Assembly (NCBI RefSeq): GCF_003386665.1
Contig: NZ_QTUB01000001.1
Span: 3,844,001-3,908,000 of the forward strand
From: Xenorhabdus cabanillasii
GTDB taxonomy: Bacteria > Pseudomonadota > Gammaproteobacteria > Enterobacterales > Enterobacteriaceae
Direction of reading: 5' to 3'
DNA: 64,000 nucleotides
Below are positions 56,616-64,000 of this stretch, in pieces. A program made the translations under genes and the position numbers. The notes under the pieces were generated by a model. It worked only from the letters and a program-made list of their open reading frames with translations. It did no database searches and was not told the origin of the DNA. The number at the start of each line of letters is the position of its first letter. Positions within the stretch are counted from its first letter, which is position 1.

Positions 56616-57137
56616 ATGGATATCATCAAACAGATATTGATTCAGGATCTTGAGCGGATCAATCTCGCAGAGCATCGAGATGGTAAGGTACACTTTAATA
56701 GCATCTTTATTCACCAGCATCCATACCTGTTTTTGGCGATGATCGTTGCTTATGCTTTCCTCGCTGTATTGATGTGGTATGCCCCCTATTTTGGCGTTTG
56801 GTCACTTATCCTATTTACCATGCTTTTTTTCGCCATGGCGGCTGTTCTGCTGTTCGATATCAAACCAGTTTATCATTTTGAAGACATTGACGTATTAGAT
56901 TTACGCGTCTGCTACAACGGTGAGTGGTTCGTTGATGAAAAAGTATCTCAGGATGCTGTCAACACAATACTTGCTCATCCAAATGTATCCCACGAAATAA
57001 AGAATGAAATCAAACGAATCATCAGGCGAAAAGACGGAATTTGTTTTTATGATGTATTTATGATTGCGTGTTCAGAACAATCGCCCTATTTTCAACCTCC
57101 TAAGGTTGAACAAAAATATGTAATTTCAGCAAAGTAG
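56616..57137 (+). CDS. ylaC: YlaC family inner-membrane protein
   Basis: 173 residues from the ATG at 56616. The pattern HFNSIFIHQHPYLFLAMIVAYAF, two TM segments (about 32-52 and 58-80), then HFEDIDVLDLRVCYNGEWF and IIRRKDGICFYDVFMIA matches E. coli YlaC closely in layout. Function unknown. Confidence 0.87.
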   Translation: MDIIKQILIQDLERINLAEHRDGKVHFNSIFIHQHPYLFLAMIVAYAFLAVLMWYAPYFGVWSLILFTMLFFAMAAVLLFDIKPVYHFEDIDVLDLRVCYNGEWFVDEKVSQDAVNTILAHPNVSHEIKNEIKRIIRRKDGICFYDVFMIACSEQSPYFQPPKVEQKYVISAK

Positions 57138-57198
57138 CATATTCATAGCACAATACGCTCATATGATGAGCAAACAATGAAAAAATAGAATTTTTGCG

Positions 57199-57227
57199 TT
57201 GACACTCCCTGAGTTCATCGTTAATAT
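57199..57227 (+). promoter_or_regulatory. sigma-70 promoter for the first tRNA-Asn
   Basis: TTGACA (57199-57204), 17 bases, TAATAT (57222-57227), then a GC-rich discriminator (tcgccccg) of the kind seen at stringently controlled stable-RNA promoters. Similar TTAATATTCGCCCCG sequence precedes the fourth copy, and the second and third have TATTATTCGC variants. Confidence 0.7.
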
Positions 57228-57254
57228 TCGCCCCGTTCTCAGGAACACAGCAAT

Positions 57255-57330
57255 TCCTCCATAGTTCAGTCGGTAGAACGGCGGACTGTTAATCCGTATG
57301 TCACTGGTTCGAGTCCAGTTGGAGGAGCCA
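57255..57330 (+). tRNA. tRNA-Asn (GTT), copy 1
   Basis: 76 bases including encoded CCA. Acceptor stem TCCTCCA/TGGAGGA, anticodon GTT at positions 34-36 (CTGTTAA), TTCGAGT in the T loop. A terminator (57341-57373) follows. Confidence 0.95.
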
Positions 57331-57340
57331 AATTCTAAGA

Positions 57341-57373
57341 AGCCCGATTTTAGCTCTGCTAGTCGGGCTTTTT
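57341..57373 (+). terminator. terminator after tRNA-Asn copy 1
   Basis: AGCCCGA / TCGGGCT stem with tttagctctgctag-type loop, followed by five T residues. Confidence 0.8.
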
Positions 57374-57554
57374 GCTATTTATCCCCTTTGTGGGTTATCT
57401 CTAACTCTAACGAATAGTTTTCTATCTTGCTCAGATACGTTTTCTATCGCCACCCTGAGCACTACTTAACCACTTGAATTTATTTTCTATTTTTTCGCTT
57501 TACAACACCTCTGTATTCCCCTATTATTCGCTTCGTTCTCAGGAACACAGCAAT

Positions 57555-57630
57555 TCCTCCATAGTTCAGTCGGTAGAACGGCGGACTGTTAATCCGTATG
57601 TCACTGGTTCGAGTCCAGTTGGAGGAGCCA
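57555..57630 (+). tRNA. tRNA-Asn (GTT), copy 2
   Basis: Identical in sequence to copy 1 (76 bases with CCA). It has its own upstream lead-in and terminator. Confidence 0.95.
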
Positions 57631-57640
57631 GGTTCTAAAA

Positions 57641-57673
57641 AGCCCGATTTTAGCTCTGCTAGTCGGGCTTTTT
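57641..57673 (+). terminator. terminator after tRNA-Asn copy 2
   Basis: Same AGCCCGA/TCGGGCT hairpin with a T-run as after copy 1. Confidence 0.8.
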
Positions 57674-58045
57674 ACCATTTATCACTTGTACTAATGCTAA
57701 TAACCACATCTACCTTACCCAGACACATTTTTCACCAACTATCCAATCATCACTTATATTCCTATTGTACGGATAAAGGGTTGACGATGTTTTTTGCTAA
57801 AATCTTTCCTGTTGGTTTTATCTATCATTTTCTCTGCGATCTCATTTCAGAGAATACAACGAGATCTTTAATCTCATGTACAAGGTATAAAAAATTATAG
57901 TATTGGTGATATTTCATCACAAAAAATGATAAAACATCATCACATTGAATAACCATCAACCATTTAAACTTATTTTTCATTATTTCTGCTTTACAACCCT
58001 TCTCCATTCACCTATTATTCGCCTCGTTCTCAGGAACACAGCAAT

Positions 58046-58121
58046 TCCTCCATAGTTCAGTCGGTAGAACGGCGGACTGTTAATCCGTATGTCACTGGTT
58101 CGAGTCCAGTTGGAGGAGCCA
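58046..58121 (+). tRNA. tRNA-Asn (GTT), copy 3
   Basis: Identical 76-base tRNA with CCA; preceded by a ~370-base spacer diverged from the first. Confidence 0.95.
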
Positions 58122-58130
58122 GATTCTAAA

Positions 58131-58165
58131 AAGCCCGATTTTAGCTCTGCTAGTTGGGCTTTTTG
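58131..58165 (+). terminator. terminator after tRNA-Asn copy 3
   Basis: Same hairpin with one change in the right arm (TTGGGCT, G-U pair) followed by TTTT. Confidence 0.75.
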
Positions 58166-58368
58166 CTTTCCAATTATCATGTTCACCACTTATACCCTAT
58201 TTATCAATTTTATTTTTAAAAAATTCCGGTTATTTTCCTGAAAACAACACGAAAAAGCTGAAAAAAAGCGCATAAAGTACATATTAACAACAGATAATCC
58301 GTTATTATGATTTTCTTCTTTGACAAATAGAAAGAGAGCCGTTAATATTCGCCCCGTCTTGAAGGAGT

Positions 58369-58444
58369 TCCTCCATAGTTCAGTCGGTAGAACGGCGGAC
58401 TGTTAATCCGTATGTCACTGGTTCGAGTCCAGTTGGAGGAGCCA
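58369..58444 (+). tRNA. tRNA-Asn (GTT), copy 4
   Basis: Identical 76-base tRNA with CCA. The upstream part differs from the other three after ttaatattcgccccg, and no AGCCCGA terminator follows. Confidence 0.95.
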
Positions 58445-58611
58445 ACTTCAATTCATCCTCGTTTTATTACTCCTATTTTTCCTTTTTTGATACGACTAAT
58501 TTCCTCTGAATACCCTGACTTATATGAAATTAAGGATTTAATTCTGCAAAAAATGTAGAGTTTTATCATTTAATAATAGCTATTTAACTATTTTCTCTTT
58601 ATCATCTTCCT

Positions 58612-58669
58612 CCGGCTTAAGGAATGCTGAATCAGCATCCGTCATTTTTCATCTATATTCTGGAGCCGG
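58612..58669 (+). promoter_or_regulatory. pyrC leader hairpin covering the ribosome site
   Basis: CCGGCT (58612-58617) is complementary to AGCCGG (58664-58669), and the GGAG ribosome site (58662-58665) overlaps the second arm. An inner hairpin ATGCTGAATCAGCAT lies between. In E. coli and Salmonella pyrC a CTP-dependent shift of the transcription start decides whether such a sequestering hairpin forms; the same scheme is likely here. Confidence 0.6.
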
Positions 58670-58673
58670 TTCC

Positions 58674-59729
58674 ATGACTACTGAATCTTATACTATTAAA
58701 ATCCGCCGCCCTGACGACTGGCATGTTCATTTTCGCGATGGTGATTTATTGAAAACCATTGTCCCTCATACCAGCCGCTTTTTTGGCCGAGCTATTGTCA
58801 TGCCCAACCTTGTTCCTCCTATAATAGATATTGCCAGAGCCAGAGCCTATAAAAAGCGGATCATGGCAGCCATTCCGTCAGAGCATCCATTCGAACCACT
58901 GATGACATGCTATCTCACGGATTCAACAGATAGCTCACAAATTGAAATCGGTTATAAAGAGGGCATTTTCACAGCCTGTAAGCTTTACCCCGCAAATGCA
59001 ACAACCAATTCCAGCCATGGTGTTTCTGACGTACAAAAAATCTATCCTTTATTGGAAACTATGGAAAAGTTGGGCATGCCTCTATTAATTCATGGTGAAG
59101 TTACCGCAGCCCATATTGATATTTTTGATCGGGAAGCCCGCTTCATTGAACAAGTGATGGAACCTTTACGTAAACAATTTCCTGATCTGAAAGTTGTTTT
59201 TGAGCATATTACGACTAAAGAAGCTGCCGAATACGTTCTTGAAAGCAACGATAAATTAGGAGCGACACTCACACCACAACACTTGATGTTTAACCGTAAT
59301 CATATGTTGGTCGGTGGTATCCGCCCTCACCTCTATTGCCTGCCTGTATTAAAACGCAATATTCATCAAGAAGCGTTACGTTCAGCCGTCGCCAGTGGTT
59401 GTGACCGTTTCTTCTTAGGAACAGACTCTGCCCCTCATTTGTTGCATCGTAAAGAATCTTCCTGTGGTTGTGCAGGTGTCTTCAATGCGCCTACTGCCTT
59501 GGCTGCCTACGCCACTGTTTTTGAAGAAATGGATGCAATGAATCACTTTGAAGCATTCTGCTCTCTGAATGGCCCGAAATTTTATGGTTTACCCGTTAAT
59601 GAAGGATTTATTGAGCTTATACGCAAGCCTGCACCAGTTACCGAATATATCGAACATGCTGGTGAAAAACTGATTCCATTCCTGGCTGGAGAAGATGCAG
59701 GATGGGAAGTAACAGTAATTCATTCTTAA
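58674..59729 (+). CDS. pyrC: dihydroorotase
   Basis: 351 residues, class II dihydroorotase of pyrimidine synthesis. Metal site [12 protein letters not shown] near the start, carboxylated Lys in [13 protein letters not shown] (about 103), [15 protein letters not shown] and catalytic Asp in [15 protein letters not shown]. Length and motifs match E. coli PyrC. Confidence 0.96.
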   Translation: MTTESYTIKIRRPDDWHVHFRDGDLLKTIVPHTSRFFGRAIVMPNLVPPIIDIARARAYKKRIMAAIPSEHPFEPLMTCYLTDSTDSSQIEIGYKEGIFTACKLYPANATTNSSHGVSDVQKIYPLLETMEKLGMPLLIHGEVTAAHIDIFDREARFIEQVMEPLRKQFPDLKVVFEHITTKEAAEYVLESNDKLGATLTPQHLMFNRNHMLVGGIRPHLYCLPVLKRNIHQEALRSAVASGCDRFFLGTDSAPHLLHRKESSCGCAGVFNAPTALAAYATVFEEMDAMNHFEAFCSLNGPKFYGLPVNEGFIELIRKPAPVTEYIEHAGEKLIPFLAGEDAGWEVTVIHS

Positions 59730-59917
59730 GCACGTTTAAGTCATAGAAGTTTTAGTTTCTTATTATCAGATAAAATGACCAACATCTGGTTTCTGCAACT
59801 GGTTGTAGTATTAGACTGATAAAAAGGTTTATACTGCAACTGCTCATCCTTAGATGAGTTCCGCGGCTCTTAGTCAATTATATCAATCAAGATGCTGTAG
59901 TCTGATTAGGAGGTTAT

Positions 59918-60172
59918 ATGGGACAAAAAAATGAAATAATCCAAACCCATCCAGTTGTAGGTTGGGACATCAGTATCGTAGATACCTACGACGCCATGAT
60001 GATTCGTCTTCATTACTTATCCTCCCAAGATCAAGCCACAGATAATGTTAGTATTGACAAAACATTGTGGTTGACGACAGGGGTTGCAAAACAACTGATC
60101 CTAATCTTGCAGGCTGGAATCGAGAAGATTGAATCATCGGAATACACTCAACTTGACTATACGAAACATTAA
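59918..60172 (+). CDS. bssS: BssS biofilm regulator
   Basis: 84 residues: NEIIQTHPVVGWDISIVDTYDAMMIRLHYLSS and LWLTTGVAKQLILILQAGIEKIESSEY correspond to E. coli BssS. AGGAGG lies just before the ATG. It lies next to pyrC, as in many enterics. Confidence 0.93.
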   Translation: MGQKNEIIQTHPVVGWDISIVDTYDAMMIRLHYLSSQDQATDNVSIDKTLWLTTGVAKQLILILQAGIEKIESSEYTQLDYTKH

Positions 60173-60200
60173 CAACCAACTCGAAAATGCAAACACATCT

Positions 60201-60224
60201 GGACACTCAATACACTGAGTGTCC
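60201..60224 (+). terminator. 9-bp inverted repeat after bssS
   Basis: GGACACTCA / TGAGTGTCC around a 6-base loop, 28 bases after bssS. No T-run, so a weak or non-canonical terminator. Confidence 0.4.
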
Positions 60225-60386
60225 AATCTGAGTATCAAAACAAATATCAGCCGACAAAATCATTCATATAGTTTATTATTCTGTACAATACTGTATCATT
60301 CAACTATGCTCGTTCGCTTGATTTTAAAGTATCAAGCGACCTAATTCATTTAATGATAACCGCTATAGAACAAGGATGTTCAGTTA

Positions 60387-60977
60387 ATGAAATTATTAAT
60401 CATTGATGAGTGTCATTATACACGCCTTGGGATCATTGAATTTCTAAAAGAAAATACAGATATCCTTTCAACAGAGGCTCATTCAATTCAGGGGGCGATA
60501 AATATTCTGTCGATATTTTCTCCTGATATTGTCCTGATGAATCTGACACATTATGGTCATCACAGTTCATATTGTGAACAAATGAAGCTATTTATTTCAT
60601 TGGTTCGTGATACCCGTATATATATCTATCTTGATAAACCATATCCATGGATAGGAAATCATATCCAGTTGACTAATAAAGATTTTATCTTACCCAAAAG
60701 GAATCTGTGCTTGTTGTTAGCACGGCTGAAAGAGTTGGCATCCCATGATATTCAACGTTATTTTGCCAATTTTAATATAAAAAGTTCTATTTTTAGTCAA
60801 CAAGAAAACAGGATCATCTATTATTGGATGCTGGAAACAGATACCTATAAAATTGCCAAAATACTCAATATAAGTAGCAGTACAGTTTATTCACATAAAC
60901 GGCATATCATAGAAAAAATAGGAGTAACCAACAAAATAAGTACTCAAGATAAATTAATTGCAAATCGGTTACCATAA
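60387..60977 (+). CDS. LuxR-type regulator with atypical receiver, C-terminus altered by IS
   Basis: 196 residues. N-terminal receiver-like domain MKLLIIDECHYTRLGIIEFL, with Asn where the phospho-acceptor Asp normally is (DIVLMNLTHYG, about residue 53), so it is probably not activated by phosphorylation. The C-terminal LuxR HTH is complete (FSQQENRIIYYWMLETDTYKIAKILNISSSTVYSHKRHIIEKIGV). Overall like the RcsB/BglJ/EcpR group. The last residues (NRLP) and the stop are encoded by the adjoining IS end, so the native tail is lost. Confidence 0.8.
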   Translation: MKLLIIDECHYTRLGIIEFLKENTDILSTEAHSIQGAINILSIFSPDIVLMNLTHYGHHSSYCEQMKLFISLVRDTRIYIYLDKPYPWIGNHIQLTNKDFILPKRNLCLLLARLKELASHDIQRYFANFNIKSSIFSQQENRIIYYWMLETDTYKIAKILNISSSTVYSHKRHIIEKIGVTNKISTQDKLIANRLP

Positions 60978-61946
60978 CCGCCCAATAACGTATTTAATTC
61001 ATTCTCCATTGTCTCCTGAGTCCAAGTGATGAAACGTCGCCAGTGGTACTTGGCCTGCTTCCAGACGATTTCAATCAGATTCAGCTCTGGGCTGTAGGCG
61101 GGAAGGTAAAATAAAAACAGGTTGTGTTCGTATAACCAGCGCTTTTGAATTTCTGCCTCTATCCCATGGTGAATAGGCGCATTATCTAACACGACAAATG
61201 TCAGGCGATCGTCCCCCTGTTGGGCGACCTGCTCTAAAAAATCAATCACGTTAGCCCGCGTTGTACTGCCTGACACCGTCTGGTAAAACAGACTGTTGTC
61301 CGTGTAATTTAAGGCGCCCAGAACTGACCGGCTGACATGCTCTTTCGGTTCAGTTTCATGGGGTTTACCTCGTGGACTCCAACCGTATTGCACCGGCGGA
61401 GACGCAGCAAAACCGGCTTCATCAAAATAGACCAGACGGTAGTGGCCTGACCGGGCTCCAGCCCTAATTTTACTCAGCAAGGCGAATTTGTGAGCAAATT
61501 CCGTTTCGTCGCGTTTTTTTAAGCGACAGGCGGGTGCGTTTATAGGTGAGTCCCTGCTTTTTCAGGGTATTCGCCAGCGTTTCAAGCGTACAGGGCAAGA
61601 GACCATGCCTGGCCTCAACGCACCGGACTATCCGGGCCAACGTCAGGGACTCTGCGCTGGCGGCTTCGACCGCCGTGGCAATCATTTCAGGCGTCATGGC
61701 CGGATACCGTCCTCCGACATGGCCGCCTAATAATCCCGCGATACCGAAATCATGCCATGCGTGAACCCAATTATAGATAACCCGGACACTGCATCCTATT
61801 TCAGCAGCAATCTGGGGCGGTTTTATTCCTCTGTCCAGCATGAGCAAACCCGTCCCTCGCGTACGGATGTCCCGATGCTGATGATTCAAGGCAAGTTGTT
61901 GTAACGTGATCCGTTCAGGCTCAGAAAGGACTATATTTGATTTCAT
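60944..61946 (-). CDS. IS630-family transposase, two frames joined by likely -1 frameshift
   Basis: The first frame (61946-61470) has the HTH part: RITLQQLALNHQHRDIRTRGTGLLMLDRG, IAAEIGCSVRVIYNWVHAWH. The second (61480-60944) has the DDE core: LVYFDEAGFAASPP, LTFVVLDNAPIHHG, LPAYSPELNLIEIVWKQAKYHWRRF. They meet at a run of seven A residues (61514-61520 on the minus strand, context TTAAAAAAAC); a -1 slip there gives SLKKKRDETEFAHKFALLSKIRAG and a full transposase. The stop lies outside the element, in LuxR sequence. Confidence 0.82.
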
Positions 61947-61981
61947 GAGTGGAAGCTATCAGTCAGGTTATCGTATTGCCT
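60957..61981 (-). mobile_element. IS630-family element, second type
   Basis: Borders estimated from imperfect inverted ends: TTGCAAATCGGTTACC at the left and AGGCAATACGATAACC read inwards from the right. TA dinucleotides adjoin both ends. Different from the element at 4.4-5.5 kb. It clips the LuxR-type gene. Confidence 0.7.
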
Positions 61982-62154
61982 ATTATAATAAAATGCAGAT
62001 AGTTTATCTGATCAACTTAGAGCTACTTTTCGTTTATAATATTTTTAAATATATCTGCTAACACCGCAAAAATAACTAAGTTGGCGTAATAATACTTAAA
62101 TTATTACGCCAATTTTTGTATCTGTTTGCGAGGCAGATACTTAAGATAAATTTA

Positions 62155-63222
62155 TTACTTATTGGATTGCAATGAGGTGATATTTAGACCGTCATTCAAC
62201 CGATATCGGGATTTATTAAAAATCTTAGCCCCATTTTCTCTTCCTGCCCTGCGAGCACGTTGCTCATCTTCAGGGAGTGACATCTCTTCCTGACAAACAT
62301 CGCTACAACATCCCTCAAACCGCTCTGCACAAGATGGACATTGAATGAACAGCAAATGGCATCCATCATTTTTACAGTTAGTGTGGCTATCACAAATTGC
62401 ACCACACTGATGACAATGAGCGATAACGTCTTCAGAAATACGCTCTCCCATACGTTCATCAAAAACAAAATTTTTACCAATAAAGCGAACAGGTAAGCCT
62501 TGCTCTTTCGCTTTGCGGGCATACTCAATAACACCACCTTCTACATGGTAAACGTGGTTAAAACCATTGTGGAGCATGTAGGCACTCGCTTTTTCACAAC
62601 GGATCCCGCCAGTACAATACATAACGATATTTTTATCTTTATCATCTTTCAACATCTCTACTGCCATCGGCAATTGCTCACGAAATGTATCTGATGGGAT
62701 CTCAATTGCATTTTCAAAATGCCCAACTTCATATTCATAATGGTTACGCATATCGACAAACACAGTATCAGGATCATCCAGCATTTGATTGACCTGAGCG
62801 GCTTTCAGATATTCACCCGTTTTTGATGGATTAAAAGTTTCATCATCAATACCATCAGCAACAATGCGTTCACGCACTTTCATACGTAATACCCAAAATG
62901 ATTTGCCATCATCTTCCAGCGCAATATTGAGTCGCAGGTTATACAAAGCAGGATCAGTGACATCCAATAATGCTTTCAGGGCATCGACATTTTTGGAAGG
63001 TATGCTGATTTGCGCATTAATACCCTCTCTGGCGATATAAACCCGCCCGAAGACTGATAACTCAGTAAATTTTTGATATAAGTTATCGCGAAAAACCTGT
63101 GGTTCAGAAATAGTAAAATACTTATAAAAAGAGATAGTTGTGCGTGGCTCTATTTCAGCCAACATGCGCTCTTTCAGCTCTTTATTAGAAATACGGTTAT
63201 GTAACACTGGCATGGTGTTCAA
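62155..63222 (-). CDS. trhO: tRNA uridine(34) hydroxylase
   Basis: 355 residues (YceA). An N-terminal acylphosphatase-like part ([38 protein letters not shown]) is followed by a rhodanese domain with catalytic Cys in [20 protein letters not shown] Cys-rich C-terminus ([36 protein letters not shown]) completes it. It makes 5-hydroxyuridine at position 34 of some tRNAs. Adjacent and divergent to lpxL, as in E. coli. Confidence 0.94.
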   Translation of the reverse strand: MNTMPVLHNRISNKELKERMLAEIEPRTTISFYKYFTISEPQVFRDNLYQKFTELSVFGRVYIAREGINAQISIPSKNVDALKALLDVTDPALYNLRLNIALEDDGKSFWVLRMKVRERIVADGIDDETFNPSKTGEYLKAAQVNQMLDDPDTVFVDMRNHYEYEVGHFENAIEIPSDTFREQLPMAVEMLKDDKDKNIVMYCTGGIRCEKASAYMLHNGFNHVYHVEGGVIEYARKAKEQGLPVRFIGKNFVFDERMGERISEDVIAHCHQCGAICDSHTNCKNDGCHLLFIQCPSCAERFEGCCSDVCQEEMSLPEDEQRARRAGRENGAKIFNKSRYRLNDGLNITSLQSNK

Positions 63223-63688
63223 AATACCCTTATAGTTTGTTGATATTTATACATTTATGTCTGTCTGTGTCCACAAAGTGTCTACACTAGATCATTATCG
63301 ACAATTTTAACCAGAAACCCCACGCATTACACTTGGGGTTTTTATTCCCTGCAATATTACTTTTTTCTGTGACCCAGATCTATCAATCCCTGTTCTGAAT
63401 CGGCTTAATCCCCGAACCAGCTTACTTATCACAGTATTACCTTGAGCAATTTCTACCGGAATAAAACAATCATTTGAATATGATGCTGAAGAACATCATA
63501 ATCATACCCTAACACAGCATAGTCAGGGCATGGGGCAGCTTCTACTTGTTACCAGTTGATTAATCATTTAGTGCCCCGGTATTTCGATATTCCACTAAAA
63601 AGTGTCACAATACCCCCGTATTATTCTTAAGACCTTATAAAATAGTTTTTTTATAGTTAGATTATTATCTTTAATACACTGAAAACAC
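63223..63688. other. divergent intergenic region trhO-lpxL
   Basis: About 470 bases without a gene. It contains a terminator-like hairpin AAACCCCA (63315-63322) / TGGGGTTT (63334-63341) with T residues on the plus side, and otherwise the promoter regions of the two genes. No further site could be assigned. Confidence 0.5.
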
Positions 63689-64000
63689 ATGATACAAGCA
63701 CCCTCTTTTCGTCGTTCACTTTTACATCCCCGATACTGGCTGACTTGGCTAGGTATCGGCATACTCTATCTACTGGTCTTACTTCCTTACCCCGTGATTT
63801 ACTGGATAGGAACCCGGCTTGGTCGGTTATCACAGCGTTTTTTAAAAAAACGGGCCAAAATTGCTGAACGCAATCTGGCTCTCTGTTTCCCTAATATGCC
63901 ACCGGAGGAACGGAATAAATGGCTGGTCAAAAACTTTGAATCTGTTGGTATGGGGTTATTTGAAACCGGTATGGCTTGGTTCTGGCCTGACTGGAGGATT
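63689..64000 (+). CDS. lpxL: lauroyl acyltransferase LpxL (HtrB), 5' part
   Basis: Starts at ATG 63689 and runs off the window (104 codons seen). [20 protein letters not shown], a TM segment ([19 protein letters not shown]), [24 protein letters not shown] and [20 protein letters not shown] match LpxL/HtrB. The catalytic HX4D motif lies beyond the edge. It acylates lipid A. Confidence 0.9.
   Translation, partial: MIQAPSFRRSLLHPRYWLTWLGIGILYLLVLLPYPVIYWIGTRLGRLSQRFLKKRAKIAERNLALCFPNMPPEERNKWLVKNFESVGMGLFETGMAWFWPDWRI

Larger units (their letters stand above)
57220..58165 (+). repeat. tandem tRNA repeat units
   Basis: Three copies of a ~150-base module are near identical. Each has the lead-in tctcaggaacacagcaat, the tRNA-Asn gene, a short spacer and the terminator with tttagctctgctag in its loop. 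A fourth, lacking the lead-in and the terminator copy, follows at 58.3 kb. Spacers between modules are diverged, pointing to duplication of the unit with its own promoter and terminator. Confidence 0.75.

Overview
The window looks like chromosome from a Gram-negative enterobacterium of the Xenorhabdus/Photorhabdus type (Morganellaceae). This is inferred from the flhDC-mot-che block with close E. coli counterparts, pyrC, bssS, ylaC, and the trhO-lpxL pair seen in enterics. It also rests on many insertion sequences, type VI secretion (T6SS) cargo genes, contractile phage tail remnants and a specialised-metabolism-like operon. No database search was possible, so the genus is an inference.

Layout. 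(1) 0-2.5 kb: a P4-type primase/helicase followed by an iteron-like repeat array and a long perfect dyad. (2) 2.5-7.9 kb: a damaged T6SS cargo locus with DUF2931, small secreted protein, gene fragments, a GH19-type peptidoglycan hydrolase cut by an IS630 element, a DUF4123 adaptor and an IS3 remnant. (3) 8.0-18.9 kb: a compact minus-strand operon with an amidase, a class III aminotransferase, a degenerate aminotransferase lacking the catalytic lysine, a TauD-like dioxygenase, two acyl-activating ligases and a thermostable-hemolysin-family protein. An MFS exporter is divergent, and a LysR regulator is convergent with it. This is my best candidate for an undescribed pathway. (4) 19-25.5 kb: ISKra4 element, resolvase remnant, pRiA4b ORF-3-like gene, vgrG and a frameshifted tssF. 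(5) 25.5-36.6 kb: a decayed Mu-type prophage/tailocin baseplate module (gp43 to gp48 homologues plus a broken tail fibre), a C4-antisense-RNA-like element, a Ner-like regulator, a HigBA-type toxin-antitoxin pair, small secreted proteins, and a transporter gene truncated against a transglycosylase remnant.

(6) 36.9-38.3 kb: a serine recombinase and an alpha/beta hydrolase. (7) 38.5-51.1 kb: the flagellar/chemotaxis regulon flhDC-motAB-cheAW-MCP-MCP-cheRBYZ, all on the minus strand, with a clear sigma-28 promoter before the first MCP. (8) 51.1-54.4 kb: apparently empty and AT-rich, but the minus strand carries a recognisable heavily decayed mgtB downstream of mgtC, plus eight copies of an 8-bp tandem repeat. 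(9) 54.4-64 kb: mgtC, a CspC/CspE-like gene, ylaC, four near-identical tRNA-Asn genes, pyrC with a leader hairpin, bssS, a LuxR-type regulator clipped by a second IS630-family element, trhO and the start of lpxL.

How the parts work together: FlhDC would activate motility genes including FliA-dependent promoters, the Che proteins route MCP signals to the MotAB-driven motor, and the VgrG/DUF4123/GH19 genes are cargo-loading parts of a T6SS whose core is not intact here. The metabolic operon would activate acyl substrates, transfer or modify them by transaminase, dioxygenase and amidase steps, and export the product. The product is unknown.
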